From an uncultured Alphaproteobacteria bacterium (GTDB taxonomy: Bacteria; Pseudomonadota; Alphaproteobacteria; Rhodobacterales; Rhodobacteraceae): 64,000 nucleotides of DNA. The notes under the pieces were generated by a model that was not told where the DNA came from, did not search any database, and was given only the letters and a program-made list of their open reading frames with translations. The DNA is taken from NCBI GenBank assembly GCA_902537215.1, contig CACBAM010000002.1:150305-214304 (forward strand), read 5' to 3'. Position numbers and translations under genes: made by a program. This document shows, one piece after another, positions 25,168-33,980 of the stretch. How positions within the stretch are numbered: position 1 is the first letter of the stretch; each line of letters begins with the position of its first letter.

Positions 25168-27300
25168 TTAAGACCCAATACCAAGTATTTCAAATATTGC
25201 TCTTATGTCCTCTACTTGTCGTAACTTTTGAGCTGAAGACAATGCGCTACTGAAGACAAAAGGTTCGTTCATCTCTTTATTTTCTTGATCTGATACACCA
25301 GAGTTATTTGCTGCTGAAATTAATTGTACAGAGCCCTCATCCGACGGATCGTCACCCAACTCAGTGAGCATTCTGGTAATAGTTTCATTTATTACATTAT
25401 TAGTGGCTTCTGTTGTTTCAGCTACCAATTGAAGTTCTTGGTTAGTTATAATTGGAGCTTCTACTAATATGGGTAATGACGATTGTGGTACTAAAGCTTC
25501 ATTTTGCTCTTGAAATTCAAAGTCAAAGCTCTTCAGCCTGTTGCTTTGGGTTCGTGATTGAAAGCTTTTGTTAACGCTTTTGTCTCCAGCAAGCTTTTCT
25601 TTCAGAGCATCTTTTATACTTTCGCCAATACCAACATTTACCTCGATAGCTGGAATTGCTTTATTAAGAGAGTTTTCACCTGCAGGTATAACACTAGGTA
25701 TACTATTTATAAGATCAATTACTTCTGAAAAGCTTTTTATTTGATTAAATACTTTCTGGTTTAGGCTAGATTCAAAAAGAGCCTTGGAGGAATCTATATT
25801 TTTTTGGAGAGGTTCATTAAGAAGGCCCGCCAATGTTTGGCTATCAGTTTTTGCGCCTAGTAAAGACAGGATTGGCATTAAATCGTTCTGCAGTTTAACT
25901 TGCTCCAGAATTTGATTAGCCTTATTTATGTTAGCAGAAAAATCAACTCTTTGGTTTCTCAAGGTATCATAACCTAAGTCAATCAAATCTGAGGAGAATT
26001 TATAAATGATAAGGTTATAGATTTTTGTTAAATCTTTCTGGGGTATATCCTTTCCTAGTAATAAATTTAATTGTGTTAGATCACTTAGTTTTGCAAACTC
26101 GTTATCCAGAAACTCTTTTGGATCTCCTATCAAAGCAAATTTTTCGTTAGAATTTGCGGTATCTATAATTAGATCTATTAATTGATCTGAAATATTTGGA
26201 TATTCTTTCTGAATGTTTCTTTTTGTTTCCAATAATAACTCGTTTGGGCCCTTTTGAACATCAGTTAAAATATTATTTAACTTTATTATTGCCTCTATTC
26301 CCGGGTCCAAAGCCGGAGGTTCGTCTTCGTCATGTTTTGGATTGGCTGGCGCCTCTTTTGCTTTTTTTAATTCTTGTACTTTTTCAGATAAAACTGCTGC
26401 TTCTTCCTCCGGTATTGCAACAACCTGCATATTATCAGAGAATGTTTCTGCTTTAGCTGGTTCTATTTCATAGTTATAAACGCCATCGGCCAATACAGGC
26501 ATGACTATTTGGTTTGGCTCAAACCGTGATGCCGGAGCAGGGACATATACAGTTGTAACATAAACTTTTACTTCACCACTTGGTAAGGTGATAAGCTCTT
26601 CTCCTGGGGCTAAGATGGTAGTTATTATATCTTCATTAGACGATGAAAGGGGTTCATAGTCTGCTTCCTCGCTATCTACCTTCCTCACAACTGGATTGTC
26701 AGGGATTGGTCTATCTATAAAAAATAAGTTCTTTTCATTATGCTGGTTTAAATATCCATTGGATGGTTCAACAAAAAACTCGATAATTTCTCCATCAGAA
26801 AGATTTTCCATATCAGAAGTGGTAGCATCATCTATAAGCTTTACGAATCCCATTTCGGGAGTGATTGCTTCACTACTCTCTGTGTCATATAAGTCTTTAA
26901 AGTCTATATTCAGTTTTTGTATTCCATCCCTTATCACTGGAAAGAATTCATCTGATGGGTCTAATGCTAAATCTTTAATTACGAATGCAGGTATTTCTAT
27001 TGAAAGAGTTGTGCCTAACTCATTTTCAAGAAAAAACTCACTACCATAGTCTGTTCGACCAAATATAGATGGGTTTCCCGCAGGTTTTTCCACGATGTCT
27101 CCATTTGAGTTCAAAATATTGTTAATTGAAAATCTAAATACATCCAGGTCACCCTCACTATATGAGTCTAAAATTTTTTGCGCCTCTACCGAATATGATC
27201 CCTCCTGAGCATAGACTGGAATCAGAGAAGAAAGAGAAATAATACAAAAACATAATCTTGCTAGAAGAAAGTTGTGTAAATAGCAGTCTGTACTTTTCAT
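25168..27300 (-). CDS. Large secreted protein of unknown function
   Basis: 710 residues, not recognised. The N-terminus has a basic/hydrophobic signal peptide ending near residue 31 (LIPVYAQ). The mature chain is acidic, rich in Glu, Asp, Asn, Ser and Leu, with long predicted helices and a Glu/Pro-rich linker near residues 315-335. A stretch with beta-like character and Tyr/Val/Pro (VKVYVTTVYVPAPASRF) lies near residue 250. There is no obvious catalytic motif, repeat, cysteine pattern or C-terminal anchor. It probably acts in the periplasm or at the surface. It is preceded by a small lipoprotein gene on the same strand 87 bp upstream. Confidence 0.75.
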   Translation of the reverse strand: MKSTDCYLHNFLLARLCFCIISLSSLIPVYAQEGSYSVEAQKILDSYSEGDLDVFRFSINNILNSNGDIVEKPAGNPSIFGRTDYGSEFFLENELGTTLSIEIPAFVIKDLALDPSDEFFPVIRDGIQKLNIDFKDLYDTESSEAITPEMGFVKLIDDATTSDMENLSDGEIIEFFVEPSNGYLNQHNEKNLFFIDRPIPDNPVVRKVDSEEADYEPLSSSNEDIITTILAPGEELITLPSGEVKVYVTTVYVPAPASRFEPNQIVMPVLADGVYNYEIEPAKAETFSDNMQVVAIPEEEAAVLSEKVQELKKAKEAPANPKHDEDEPPALDPGIEAIIKLNNILTDVQKGPNELLLETKRNIQKEYPNISDQLIDLIIDTANSNEKFALIGDPKEFLDNEFAKLSDLTQLNLLLGKDIPQKDLTKIYNLIIYKFSSDLIDLGYDTLRNQRVDFSANINKANQILEQVKLQNDLMPILSLLGAKTDSQTLAGLLNEPLQKNIDSSKALFESSLNQKVFNQIKSFSEVIDLINSIPSVIPAGENSLNKAIPAIEVNVGIGESIKDALKEKLAGDKSVNKSFQSRTQSNRLKSFDFEFQEQNEALVPQSSLPILVEAPIITNQELQLVAETTEATNNVINETITRMLTELGDDPSDEGSVQLISAANNSGVSDQENKEMNEPFVFSSALSSAQKLRQVEDIRAIFEILGIGS

Positions 27301-27387
27301 TAAGATATCTTTTTATTTTTACTACATCAGTCTAAATATATTTCGACTGAAATAGTGAAAATAATAGTAAAAACTTAACTTTTCTTT

Positions 27388-27648
27388 TTATAAACTCTTT
27401 GCTTTTAGCCAATAGGAACTAACACAACTTTCAATTCTTAGTTGGTCACCATTTACTATCTTTCTTTGACACTCTGAATAGTGGTATTTTTCTTGCGTTT
27501 CTTTCGTCGTTGTTCTGTAAAATAATTTTGATCCAGGTGTGCCAAGGTAATAATCCTCTAACATCAATCGATTGAGGTCATCGTCAAGGTTATTGCCGGA
27601 ACACGAAGTGATAAAAAATAACGAAATGCCTATAAGTACTTTCTTCAT
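27388..27648 (-). CDS. Small lipoprotein of unknown function
   Basis: 86 residues. MKKVLIGISLFFITSCSG is a lipoprotein signal peptide with lipobox ITSC, so the mature protein would be about 72 residues with a lipid-modified Cys. Three further Cys-bearing positions (ECQRK and SCVSSYW) could form a disulfide in the periplasm. I chose the ATG at 27648 over one six codons upstream because it gives a normal signal peptide. The family is not recognised. It lies between tRNA-Thr and the large secreted protein gene on the same strand. Confidence 0.7.
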   Translation of the reverse strand: MKKVLIGISLFFITSCSGNNLDDDLNRLMLEDYYLGTPGSKLFYRTTTKETQEKYHYSECQRKIVNGDQLRIESCVSSYWLKAKSL

Positions 27649-27684
27649 AAAAGGGAAAATGCACATTTCGTGCCACGATTACAG

Positions 27685-27759
27685 TGGTGCTGCCGGAGAG
27701 ATTTGAACTCTCGGCCTCTCCCTTACCAAGGGAGTGCTCTACCCCTGAGCTACGGCAGC
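27685..27759 (-). tRNA. tRNA-Thr (GGT)
   Basis: The minus strand reads GCTGCCGTAGCTCAGGGG, anticodon arm CTCCCTTGGTAAGGGAG with anticodon GGT, T-arm GAGAGTTCAAATCTCTC, acceptor 3' strand CGGCAGC, discriminator A and encoded CCA. All stems pair, giving a 75-nt tRNA. Confidence 0.96.
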
Positions 27760-27831
27760 AAGTAAGCCTTTAGTTTTTTTTAGTTGTATTATATACATAT
27801 ATCATTGGTGTAAAGTAAAAGGTTTCAATTG

Positions 27832-27969
27832 ATGATTGTTTCAAGCGCAAAGAATAGAAAAGAAAAAAATGAGAAGAAAATCAGAAAATTAACAAGAGAA
27901 GAAAAGTTAGCTAACGCTCTGAAAAAAAACATTAAATTGAGAAAAAAGTCCAAAAAACTCTGCTCATAG
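27832..27969 (+). CDS. Small basic protein encoded before murA
   Basis: 45 codons from ATG 27832 to TAG 27967-27969. The product is very basic and helical: LTREEKLANALKKNIKLRKK is its core (residues 20-39). From memory, Rhodobacterales and other alphaproteobacteria often carry a short ORF here with a similar pattern, Arg-x-x-Arg-Leu-x-x-Ala-Leu-x-x-Asn-Leu-Arg-Arg-Arg-Lys, annotated as hypothetical; that match supports it being real. AAAAGG precedes the ATG by nine bases, and the gene ends 8 bp before murA, so the two are co-transcribed. It may bind nucleic acid or membrane, but no function is known to me. Confidence 0.65.
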   Translation: MIVSSAKNRKEKNEKKIRKLTREEKLANALKKNIKLRKKSKKLCS

Positions 27970-27977
27970 GAGCGCAA

Positions 27978-29243
27978 GTGAAAGAAAAAATTTTTATTAA
28001 AGGTGGAAAAAGACTGGTAGGTTCTATACCGATTTCTGGTGCCAAAAACTCATGTCTAACTCTAATGCCTGTGGCACTATTGAGTGAAAATAGTTTGGTT
28101 TTACATAATGTACCTTTTCTATCTGATGTTGATACGATGAAGACACTTCTTGAAAGTCTTGGCTGTAGCGTAGTTTATGGTGGATCTGGAAAATGTATAA
28201 GTTTGAAAATGGGCAATGAGGTTTCCTTTTTAGCAGACTATGAAATAGTAAAAAAAATGAGAGCTTCTATATTGGTTTTAGGCCCTTTATTAGCTAGGTT
28301 CGGACAAGCAATAGTTGCTCTCCCGGGGGGTTGTGCGATAGGCGCAAGGCCAGTTAATCTACACCTTATGGGCTTAGAAGCTCTTGGTGCGCGATTTACA
28401 ATAGAAAATGGTTATGTAAAAGGTAAAGTTTCTGGTTCATTAAAAGGGTGTAAAATAATATTTCCGTTTGTTTCAGTGGGTGCAACAGCAAACACTATAA
28501 TGGCAGCGGTGCTTGCGAAAGGAACTACTGAATTGATTAATGTAGCTAAAGAACCGGAGATTATAGACTTATGTCAATGCTTGAAATCAATGGGTTGTAA
28601 CATTGAAGGTGCTGGAGAAAATAGAATCGTAATTGAAGGGATAAAAAATCTTGAGAAAACAACACATAAAGTTGTAATGGATAGAATTGAACTAGGTACC
28701 TATATAATCGCAGGGGCGATCTCTAATGGAGATATCAAACTCACAGGAGGCAACATTGCCTTGCTAGAGAATTTCATTGAAAAGCTTAATGAGGTAGGTG
28801 TAGAGGTTAGCCAATTCGAAGACCATTTAAGAGTTCGACGAATAAATAGCTCTTCAATAAATTGTACTAATATCTATACGGAACCTTTTCCTGGTTTTCC
28901 AACTGATTTACAAGCCCAGATGATGGCCCTTTTGTCTATCGCTGATGGGGTTTCTAATATTGAGGAACAAATTTTTGAAAACCGATTTATGCATGTTCCA
29001 GAACTTGTTCGAATGGGAGCTAATATTGAGATAGAAGGTCGTAAAGCTAAAATCTCAGGTGTTGATCAATTAAGAGGAGCACCAGTCAAAGCTACTGACC
29101 TTCGAGCGTCTGTGTCGCTTGTATTGGCGGGTTTAGTTGCAGAGGGGGATACTGTAATTGATAAAATACACCATATTGACAGAGGGTATGAAGCTATTAT
29201 CCAGAAGCTTTCCTCTTGTGGTGCAATGATAGAAAGGCTTTGA
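27978..29243 (+). CDS. murA: UDP-N-acetylglucosamine 1-carboxyvinyltransferase
   Basis: 421 residues of the EPSP-synthase fold. It starts KEKIFIKGGKRLVGSIPISGAKNS and has the active-site loop PGGCAIGARPVNLH with the Cys that binds PEP and fosfomycin, and ends with DRGYEAIIQKLSSCGA. It adds enolpyruvate to UDP-GlcNAc, the first committed step of peptidoglycan synthesis. The start is GTG at 27978, with AGGAG just upstream. hisD follows almost directly. Confidence 0.96.
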   Translation: MKEKIFIKGGKRLVGSIPISGAKNSCLTLMPVALLSENSLVLHNVPFLSDVDTMKTLLESLGCSVVYGGSGKCISLKMGNEVSFLADYEIVKKMRASILVLGPLLARFGQAIVALPGGCAIGARPVNLHLMGLEALGARFTIENGYVKGKVSGSLKGCKIIFPFVSVGATANTIMAAVLAKGTTELINVAKEPEIIDLCQCLKSMGCNIEGAGENRIVIEGIKNLEKTTHKVVMDRIELGTYIIAGAISNGDIKLTGGNIALLENFIEKLNEVGVEVSQFEDHLRVRRINSSSINCTNIYTEPFPGFPTDLQAQMMALLSIADGVSNIEEQIFENRFMHVPELVRMGANIEIEGRKAKISGVDQLRGAPVKATDLRASVSLVLAGLVAEGDTVIDKIHHIDRGYEAIIQKLSSCGAMIERL

Positions 29244-29245
29244 AA

Positions 29246-30541
29246 TTGAGAAATATTTTTTTTTATGCTGATAAGGACTTTAACTATAACTTTACAAGTT
29301 TTTTAAAATGTAGGGAAAAAGAGAGTACGAAGATTGCGGAATCTGTAAAAAAAATAATTGAAGAAGTAAAGATCAATAAAGACGAAGCCGTCATTAAATA
29401 CACAAAGAATTTTGACAGAATAGATTTAAGTGATGTTGGATTTTTTTTACAAACACATGAAATCAAAGAAAGTGTAGGTAAAGTTACTTTTGAGGATCGA
29501 CAAGCAATAGATTTAGCTATCTCTCGAATTATGGATTTTCATGAAAAACAAATGCCCGCAAATTTAAATTGGGAAGATGAGCTAGGGGTCCAGCTTGGAT
29601 GGATATGGAGGCCAATGGATAGTATCGGGGTTTATGTGCCGGGTGGAAAAGCCTCATATCCATCTTCAGCTATCATGAATATTGCCCCAGCAAAGATAGC
29701 CGGAGTAAAAAACATAGTCCTGGCTTCACCCAGTCCAGATGGGATTTACAATCCTCTTATGATTTATGCATCATATGCAATGGATATTTCAAAGATATTG
29801 CGCGTTGGGGGTGCTCAGGCTATAGCTGCTATGGCGTTTGGAACTGAAACAATTAAAGGGGTCAACAAGATTACAGGACCAGGAAATGAATATGTTGCAG
29901 AGGCGAAAAGACAAGTTTTTGGTAAAGTTGGTATAGACTCTGTAGCAGGACCATCAGAAGTCTTACTGATTTGTGATAAAAGTATGCCAGAAAAAATTGC
30001 TGCTATAGATCTATTAGCACAAGCTGAACACGATGAAAATGCCCAATCGATATTAATAACAAATGATAAAGAATATGCCCTAAGGGTTGAAGGAGAAATT
30101 GAGAGTTATTTAAAAAATATTGATAGAAAAGAAGTTGCAAGACGTAGCTGGAAAAATTTTGGGGCAATTGTAATCGTCCCTGATTTTAAAAAATCGATAG
30201 AGGTGTCAAATTTAATAGCACCAGAACATTTGCAACTTTGTTTTAAAAATTCTGAAAAATATCTGGACTCCATAAAAAACGCCGGCTCAGTCTTCATAGG
30301 TTATTGGTCTCCGGAAGCGTTGGGTGATTATATTACTGGTTCAAACCATGTTTTACCTACCAATGGAACTGCAAAATTTTCTTCATCTCTTTCAGTTTTT
30401 GATTTTATGAAAAGAGTGTCTGTTACTAAAGTTAGCAAAAAGGGTTTTACAAAACTAGGGCCTGAAGTGATCAGATTAGCCAACTCTGAGGGTCTTCAAG
30501 CGCACGCTCTTTCTGTATCTGAAAGACTTAAGAATCTTTAG
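29246..30541 (+). CDS. hisD: Histidinol dehydrogenase
   Basis: 431 residues, normal for HisD. Visible motifs are GVYVPGGKASYPSSAIMN, VLLICD in the nucleotide-binding region, QAEHDENAQS with the zinc-binding residues, and GDYITGSNHVLPTNG with a catalytic His. It performs the last two oxidations of histidine synthesis. I place the start at TTG 29246, two bases after the murA stop, with AAAGG upstream; an ATG at 29216 would overlap murA. In the Rhodobacterales order I remember, a DUF2948 gene lies between murA and hisD; it is absent here. Confidence 0.95.
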   Translation: MRNIFFYADKDFNYNFTSFLKCREKESTKIAESVKKIIEEVKINKDEAVIKYTKNFDRIDLSDVGFFLQTHEIKESVGKVTFEDRQAIDLAISRIMDFHEKQMPANLNWEDELGVQLGWIWRPMDSIGVYVPGGKASYPSSAIMNIAPAKIAGVKNIVLASPSPDGIYNPLMIYASYAMDISKILRVGGAQAIAAMAFGTETIKGVNKITGPGNEYVAEAKRQVFGKVGIDSVAGPSEVLLICDKSMPEKIAAIDLLAQAEHDENAQSILITNDKEYALRVEGEIESYLKNIDRKEVARRSWKNFGAIVIVPDFKKSIEVSNLIAPEHLQLCFKNSEKYLDSIKNAGSVFIGYWSPEALGDYITGSNHVLPTNGTAKFSSSLSVFDFMKRVSVTKVSKKGFTKLGPEVIRLANSEGLQAHALSVSERLKNL

Positions 30542-30553
30542 TACAAAATTGGA

Positions 30554-31021
30554 ATGTCAAAACTAATCTCGATAAATATCAAGCAAGATGACTTCAATCT
30601 GCCCACTCCTGAAGTTCTGCAGGAACAAAATCTCGCTATATATGATTTACAGCAAAGTAATTTGTTTCAGCTAATCGGCTTTGAGGATTATAATGAAATT
30701 AAATTAAATATCTCACTTTCCGGCAACTCCCTTGTTTTTGAAATAAATTCTAAAGTTGATGAAAAATTAAAAACTTTTTTTCTTTCTTTAACTCCTTTAA
30801 AGCAAATTATTAACGACTATTACACAATTTGTGAAAGCTATTTCAATGCGGTAAAAAATCTTCCGATAGATAGGATTGAATCGATAGACATGGGGCGCAA
30901 GGGAATTCACAACGAGGGAGCTCGTATTATACTAGAAAGACTGGAAGGTAGAGTTAAAACAAACTTGGAAACTTCACGCCGAATTTTTACTCTGGTTTAT
31001 GCTCTTACTTACGAAAGGTGA
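30554..31021 (+). CDS. UPF0262 family protein
   Basis: 155 residues. It begins MSKLISINIKQDDFNLPTPE and includes YYTICESYFNAVKNLP and MGRKGIHNEGARIILERL, matching the UPF0262 family, which is conserved in alphaproteobacteria next to hisD and a low-molecular-weight phosphatase gene. Its function is unknown. It lies 12 bp after hisD and 3 bp before the phosphatase gene, so it belongs to the murA-infA operon. Confidence 0.9.
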   Translation: MSKLISINIKQDDFNLPTPEVLQEQNLAIYDLQQSNLFQLIGFEDYNEIKLNISLSGNSLVFEINSKVDEKLKTFFLSLTPLKQIINDYYTICESYFNAVKNLPIDRIESIDMGRKGIHNEGARIILERLEGRVKTNLETSRRIFTLVYALTYER

Positions 31022-31024
31022 AAG

Positions 31025-31477
31025 TTGAAAAATAGTATTATCCAATCTGTACTTTTTTGTTGCAATTACAACTCAGTTAGATCTCCAATGGCTGAAGGTA
31101 TATTTAAAAATCTTTTTGGAAGAAAAATATTCGTCCAATCTGCAGGAGTTTTTGATACTCTTGAAATTGATGGATTTACCATCAAAGTTTGTGATGAGAT
31201 CAACGTTAAATTAAGCGAACATCGAGTGCGGTCACTTAGAGAAATGGAAAAGGAGGGCGGCTTTATAGGAAGCTTTGATCTTATAATTCCGTTAACAAAG
31301 GAGTCCTCAAGAGAAGCGTGCAAATATTCAACTTATTCTAGTGTAATGATCGAAGACTGGTTCGTAGATGAGCCAGTAAAAATTGAAAATGATATTGAAC
31401 AAACCCTCTGTTCTTACAGAAAGACACGAGATATTATATTCGATAAGATACGTAATCGCTTTCAAGACTGCTTTTAA
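31025..31477 (+). CDS. Low-molecular-weight protein-tyrosine phosphatase family protein
   Basis: 150 residues. The P-loop is VLFCCNYNSVRSPMAEG, which contains the CX5R active site (Cys-Asn-Tyr-Asn-Ser-Val-Arg), and the family Asp lies in a later IEDWFVDEP stretch in the position of the DPxxx acid loop. Such proteins dephosphorylate tyrosine or act as arsenate reductases; the pattern alone does not decide. The start is TTG at 31025, three bases after UPF0262. It is a conserved operon member in this group. Confidence 0.88.
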   Translation: MKNSIIQSVLFCCNYNSVRSPMAEGIFKNLFGRKIFVQSAGVFDTLEIDGFTIKVCDEINVKLSEHRVRSLREMEKEGGFIGSFDLIIPLTKESSREACKYSTYSSVMIEDWFVDEPVKIENDIEQTLCSYRKTRDIIFDKIRNRFQDCF

Positions 31478-31541
31478 TGAGAAAAAATGGTTTATTTTTT
31501 TTGTAAAAAGACATATAAAGGCAAAAAGTATCGGAGTTTAG

Positions 31542-31760
31542 ATGGCAAAAGAGGAAATGCTGGAGTTTCCAGGTTTAGTTAAGGAACTACTTCCAAATGC
31601 AACCTTTAGGGTGGAACTCGAGAATGGGCACGAGATCATTGCTCATACAGCTGGTAAGATGAGAAAAAACAGAATAAGAGTTCTTGCTGGTGATAAGGTT
31701 CAAGTTGAAATGACGCCCTATGACCTCACAAAAGGAAGAATCAACTACCGATACAAGTGA
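31542..31760 (+). CDS. infA: Translation initiation factor IF-1
   Basis: 72 residues, exactly the IF-1 size, starting [20 protein letters not shown] and ending [11 protein letters not shown]. It is an OB-fold protein that binds the A site of the 30S subunit during initiation. It follows the phosphatase gene by 64 bp with its own SD-like GGAG near the ATG. The Maf-like gene begins at its stop codon or inside its 3' end. Confidence 0.98.
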   Translation: MAKEEMLEFPGLVKELLPNATFRVELENGHEIIAHTAGKMRKNRIRVLAGDKVQVEMTPYDLTKGRINYRYK

Positions 31761-31761
31761 A

Positions 31762-32328
31762 TTGCTTATTTTAGGCTCAGGAAGTAGCGCTAGAAAAGAG
31801 TTGTTGAACTCGGTAGGTCTTTGTCCCGATAAAGTGGAAAAACCTAGTATTGATGAAAGTCCTAGACGGGACGAAAGTCCTAAGCAATACGTCAAAAGAA
31901 TGGCAATCCAAAAAGCAAATGCTATTCCCTGTAAAAAGCAATCGTTCTTAATTACCGCTGATACAGTAGTCATTGTCGGTAGAAGGTTTTTAATGAAGAC
32001 TTCTAACGAAACAATAGCTGAGGAATATTTGAGATTGCTCTCTGGTCGGAGACACAACGTTTTAACCGCATTTTGTGTTAAGCATAACGGGTTAGTTAAT
32101 TTGAAATTAGTTAAGACGATTTTAAAAATGAGATTACTAACTGAGGTAGAGATAAGGACATATCTTACTTCAAGAGAGTGGGTAGGTTGTGCAGGAGGTT
32201 ACAGTATTCAAGGTAAAGCAAAGTGTTTTTTCCCATTCATATCTGGTTGTTATTCAAATGTTATTGGCTTACCTTTGCCAAGTGTAATAAATGTTTTGAA
32301 TATAAATGGATATTTTAAAAAAAAATAA
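31762..32328 (+). CDS. maf: Maf-like nucleoside triphosphate pyrophosphatase
   Basis: About 188 residues. Maf motifs are LILGSGSSARKELL at the N-terminus, TADTVVIVG with the catalytic Asp, LLSGRRHNVLTA and YSIQGKA. Maf proteins hydrolyse modified or non-canonical nucleotides. The first motif is degenerate: the usual SxSPRR is SSAR. I prefer TTG at 31762, one base after the infA stop, because it gives the family N-terminus; ATG 31720 inside infA would add 14 residues. The RNase E/G gene starts one base after its stop. Confidence 0.85.
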   Translation: MLILGSGSSARKELLNSVGLCPDKVEKPSIDESPRRDESPKQYVKRMAIQKANAIPCKKQSFLITADTVVIVGRRFLMKTSNETIAEEYLRLLSGRRHNVLTAFCVKHNGLVNLKLVKTILKMRLLTEVEIRTYLTSREWVGCAGGYSIQGKAKCFFPFISGCYSNVIGLPLPSVINVLNINGYFKKK

Positions 32329-32329
32329 A

Positions 32330-33367
32330 ATGGGAAGGAAATTAATAATTGAAACGTATGGGCAAGGCAATGCAATTATAGTTCTTAAAGGCGGAAAAAT
32401 TATTGATTTGTTCATTGATCCTCCCGCTAATTCAAAATTTTATCCCCCAAATACCTTTGTTGAAGCAAAAATACAAAGGAGAATATCTAAAAGAGGGGGC
32501 TATTTCGTAAAGTTACCTAATGGATGCCAGGGTTTTCTCAAATCAAAAACCAACTATTCAGAAGGATCCTTAGTGGTTTTGCTTTCAAAGGTTTTTTTTG
32601 ATGAGTATAAGCCCCAGACTTTTACAGATAAACTGAAAATTATCTCCAAATATTTTATATTAAAGTTAGGCAAAAGCGGCTTTTCATTTTCAAGAAAAAA
32701 CTCTAAGAATTTGAATAAAGAGGCTCTCTCACCAATTCTTGAAGCAAAGGTGAATGATCACAATGGAATTTTTATTATTTGCAGATCGCGAATAGCTGAA
32801 ATTTGCACTAAACAGTTTGATAATGAGCTTGAAAAAATCCTAATACATCACAATTCAATAACGAAGAAATTATCCTTAAATAAAATATATTGTGATGGCC
32901 TAGCAAAACGAATGGCATTAGACAGATACGATATTGGAGAGAAGAACATTGTTGAGGAAGAAGGGGTTTTTGAACGATTTGGTTTTTGGAATAAAATAGA
33001 TGAGCTTTGTCAAAAAAAATATTTTATTGGAAATGGTTCATATCTGATTCTAGAGCAAACCAGCTCGTTTTTTGCCATTGACGTAAATTCGGGGCATGAT
33101 CTAAAAATAAGCACTAGAGACCTAAATTTATTAGCCAGTGCTGAGATCTGTTGGATTATTAAAGTCTTAGGATTAGGGGGTAAGATCATAATTGATTTTA
33201 TACCATGTTCTAAATCAGAAAAAAGTGAAATATTTGAGTTTATCGCGAACTTTTTTTTTGATGACTTTATAAGAAATAAAATCTGGGGTTGGACAAATGG
33301 AGGTGCATTTGAATTAGAACGGGAGAGAGACAAAAGCCCATTGAAACTATTAGTTCAGCATAATTAG
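32330..33367 (+). CDS. Ribonuclease E/G family protein
   Basis: 345 residues, the short single-domain form found after maf in Rhodobacterales. An N-terminal S1-like part is followed by a catalytic core with the two metal-binding Asp segments FAIDVNSGHDL and KIIIDFIPC, matching D303 and D346 of RNase E. It would cut single-stranded RNA 5' to AU-rich sites, or process rRNA. I chose ATG 32330, one base after the maf stop, over one eight codons upstream. The yacG gene that normally follows is missing; tRNA-Phe comes next. Confidence 0.87.
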   Translation: MGRKLIIETYGQGNAIIVLKGGKIIDLFIDPPANSKFYPPNTFVEAKIQRRISKRGGYFVKLPNGCQGFLKSKTNYSEGSLVVLLSKVFFDEYKPQTFTDKLKIISKYFILKLGKSGFSFSRKNSKNLNKEALSPILEAKVNDHNGIFIICRSRIAEICTKQFDNELEKILIHHNSITKKLSLNKIYCDGLAKRMALDRYDIGEKNIVEEEGVFERFGFWNKIDELCQKKYFIGNGSYLILEQTSSFFAIDVNSGHDLKISTRDLNLLASAEICWIIKVLGLGGKIIIDFIPCSKSEKSEIFEFIANFFFDDFIRNKIWGWTNGGAFELERERDKSPLKLLVQHN

Positions 33368-33407
33368 GATTGGACAATTAATATAAGTTAAGGTATCCAA
33401 GTTATGT

Positions 33408-33482
<75 letters not shown>

Positions 33483-33980
33483 TCTCTTTTGTTTCGTGGG
33501 CCATCGTTAAGACTTTTTACCCTATGTTTTTATAACACGTGGTTTATTTTTCCAATAGTGATGTTCAATACTGGGGACAAACTTGATTAGGCGAGATCAA
33601 ATCAATCTGGTTGTTTCTTTCTTTTAGGTTAACAAAAGCCTTTGTCAATTTGTCTTTACCAAACTGTCCCATTGTCCCACAAAATTAAAACCGAATACTG
33701 CTTTGAAGTTCAGGAATTATTTCGTCAAGTGGAAGCATAAAGCGTCACAAATGTGGGTGACTTAAATTATCGTAAGCAGGGAGATATTGATGTAATCTCT
33801 GAATACAGTGCGTAAATTTTCGACCAAAGGCAAATTTTGCAGTTTTATCTTGTTTTGAGTAGAAATTTCAAATTGCTATTTACTTTGACTTCGATATCCT
33901 TCATTGTTCGATTGTGTGTGAATGGTTCTTCGCTCGCTGAATAAATTGAAAAAATTAATCAATTAAGATCATAGATTGAT
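33483..33980. other. 498-bp spacer between tRNA-Phe and the EPS export genes
   Basis: This is the longest non-coding stretch in the window. Both strands have frequent stops in all frames. It holds an ACAGTGCGTAA half-site (33805-33815) like the one in the EPS regulator spacer, and a GTCAC-N8-GTGAC dyad near 33746-33763. It probably includes the promoter of the wzz-wza pair. It could also be eroded gene remnants at a tRNA junction, but no tRNA 3'-end duplicate or integrase fragment is seen. Confidence 0.5.

Noticed and set aside
26196..26456. 86-codon open frame on the plus strand within the large secreted-protein gene
   Set aside because: Its sequence is Leu/Phe-rich, as expected from the complement of Glu/Lys-rich codons, with no signal for translation.
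33483..33980. Possible pseudogene or integrase remnant beside tRNA-Phe
   Set aside because: Short open stretches exist on the minus strand, but none gives a recognisable protein fragment, and no duplicate of the tRNA 3' end was found.
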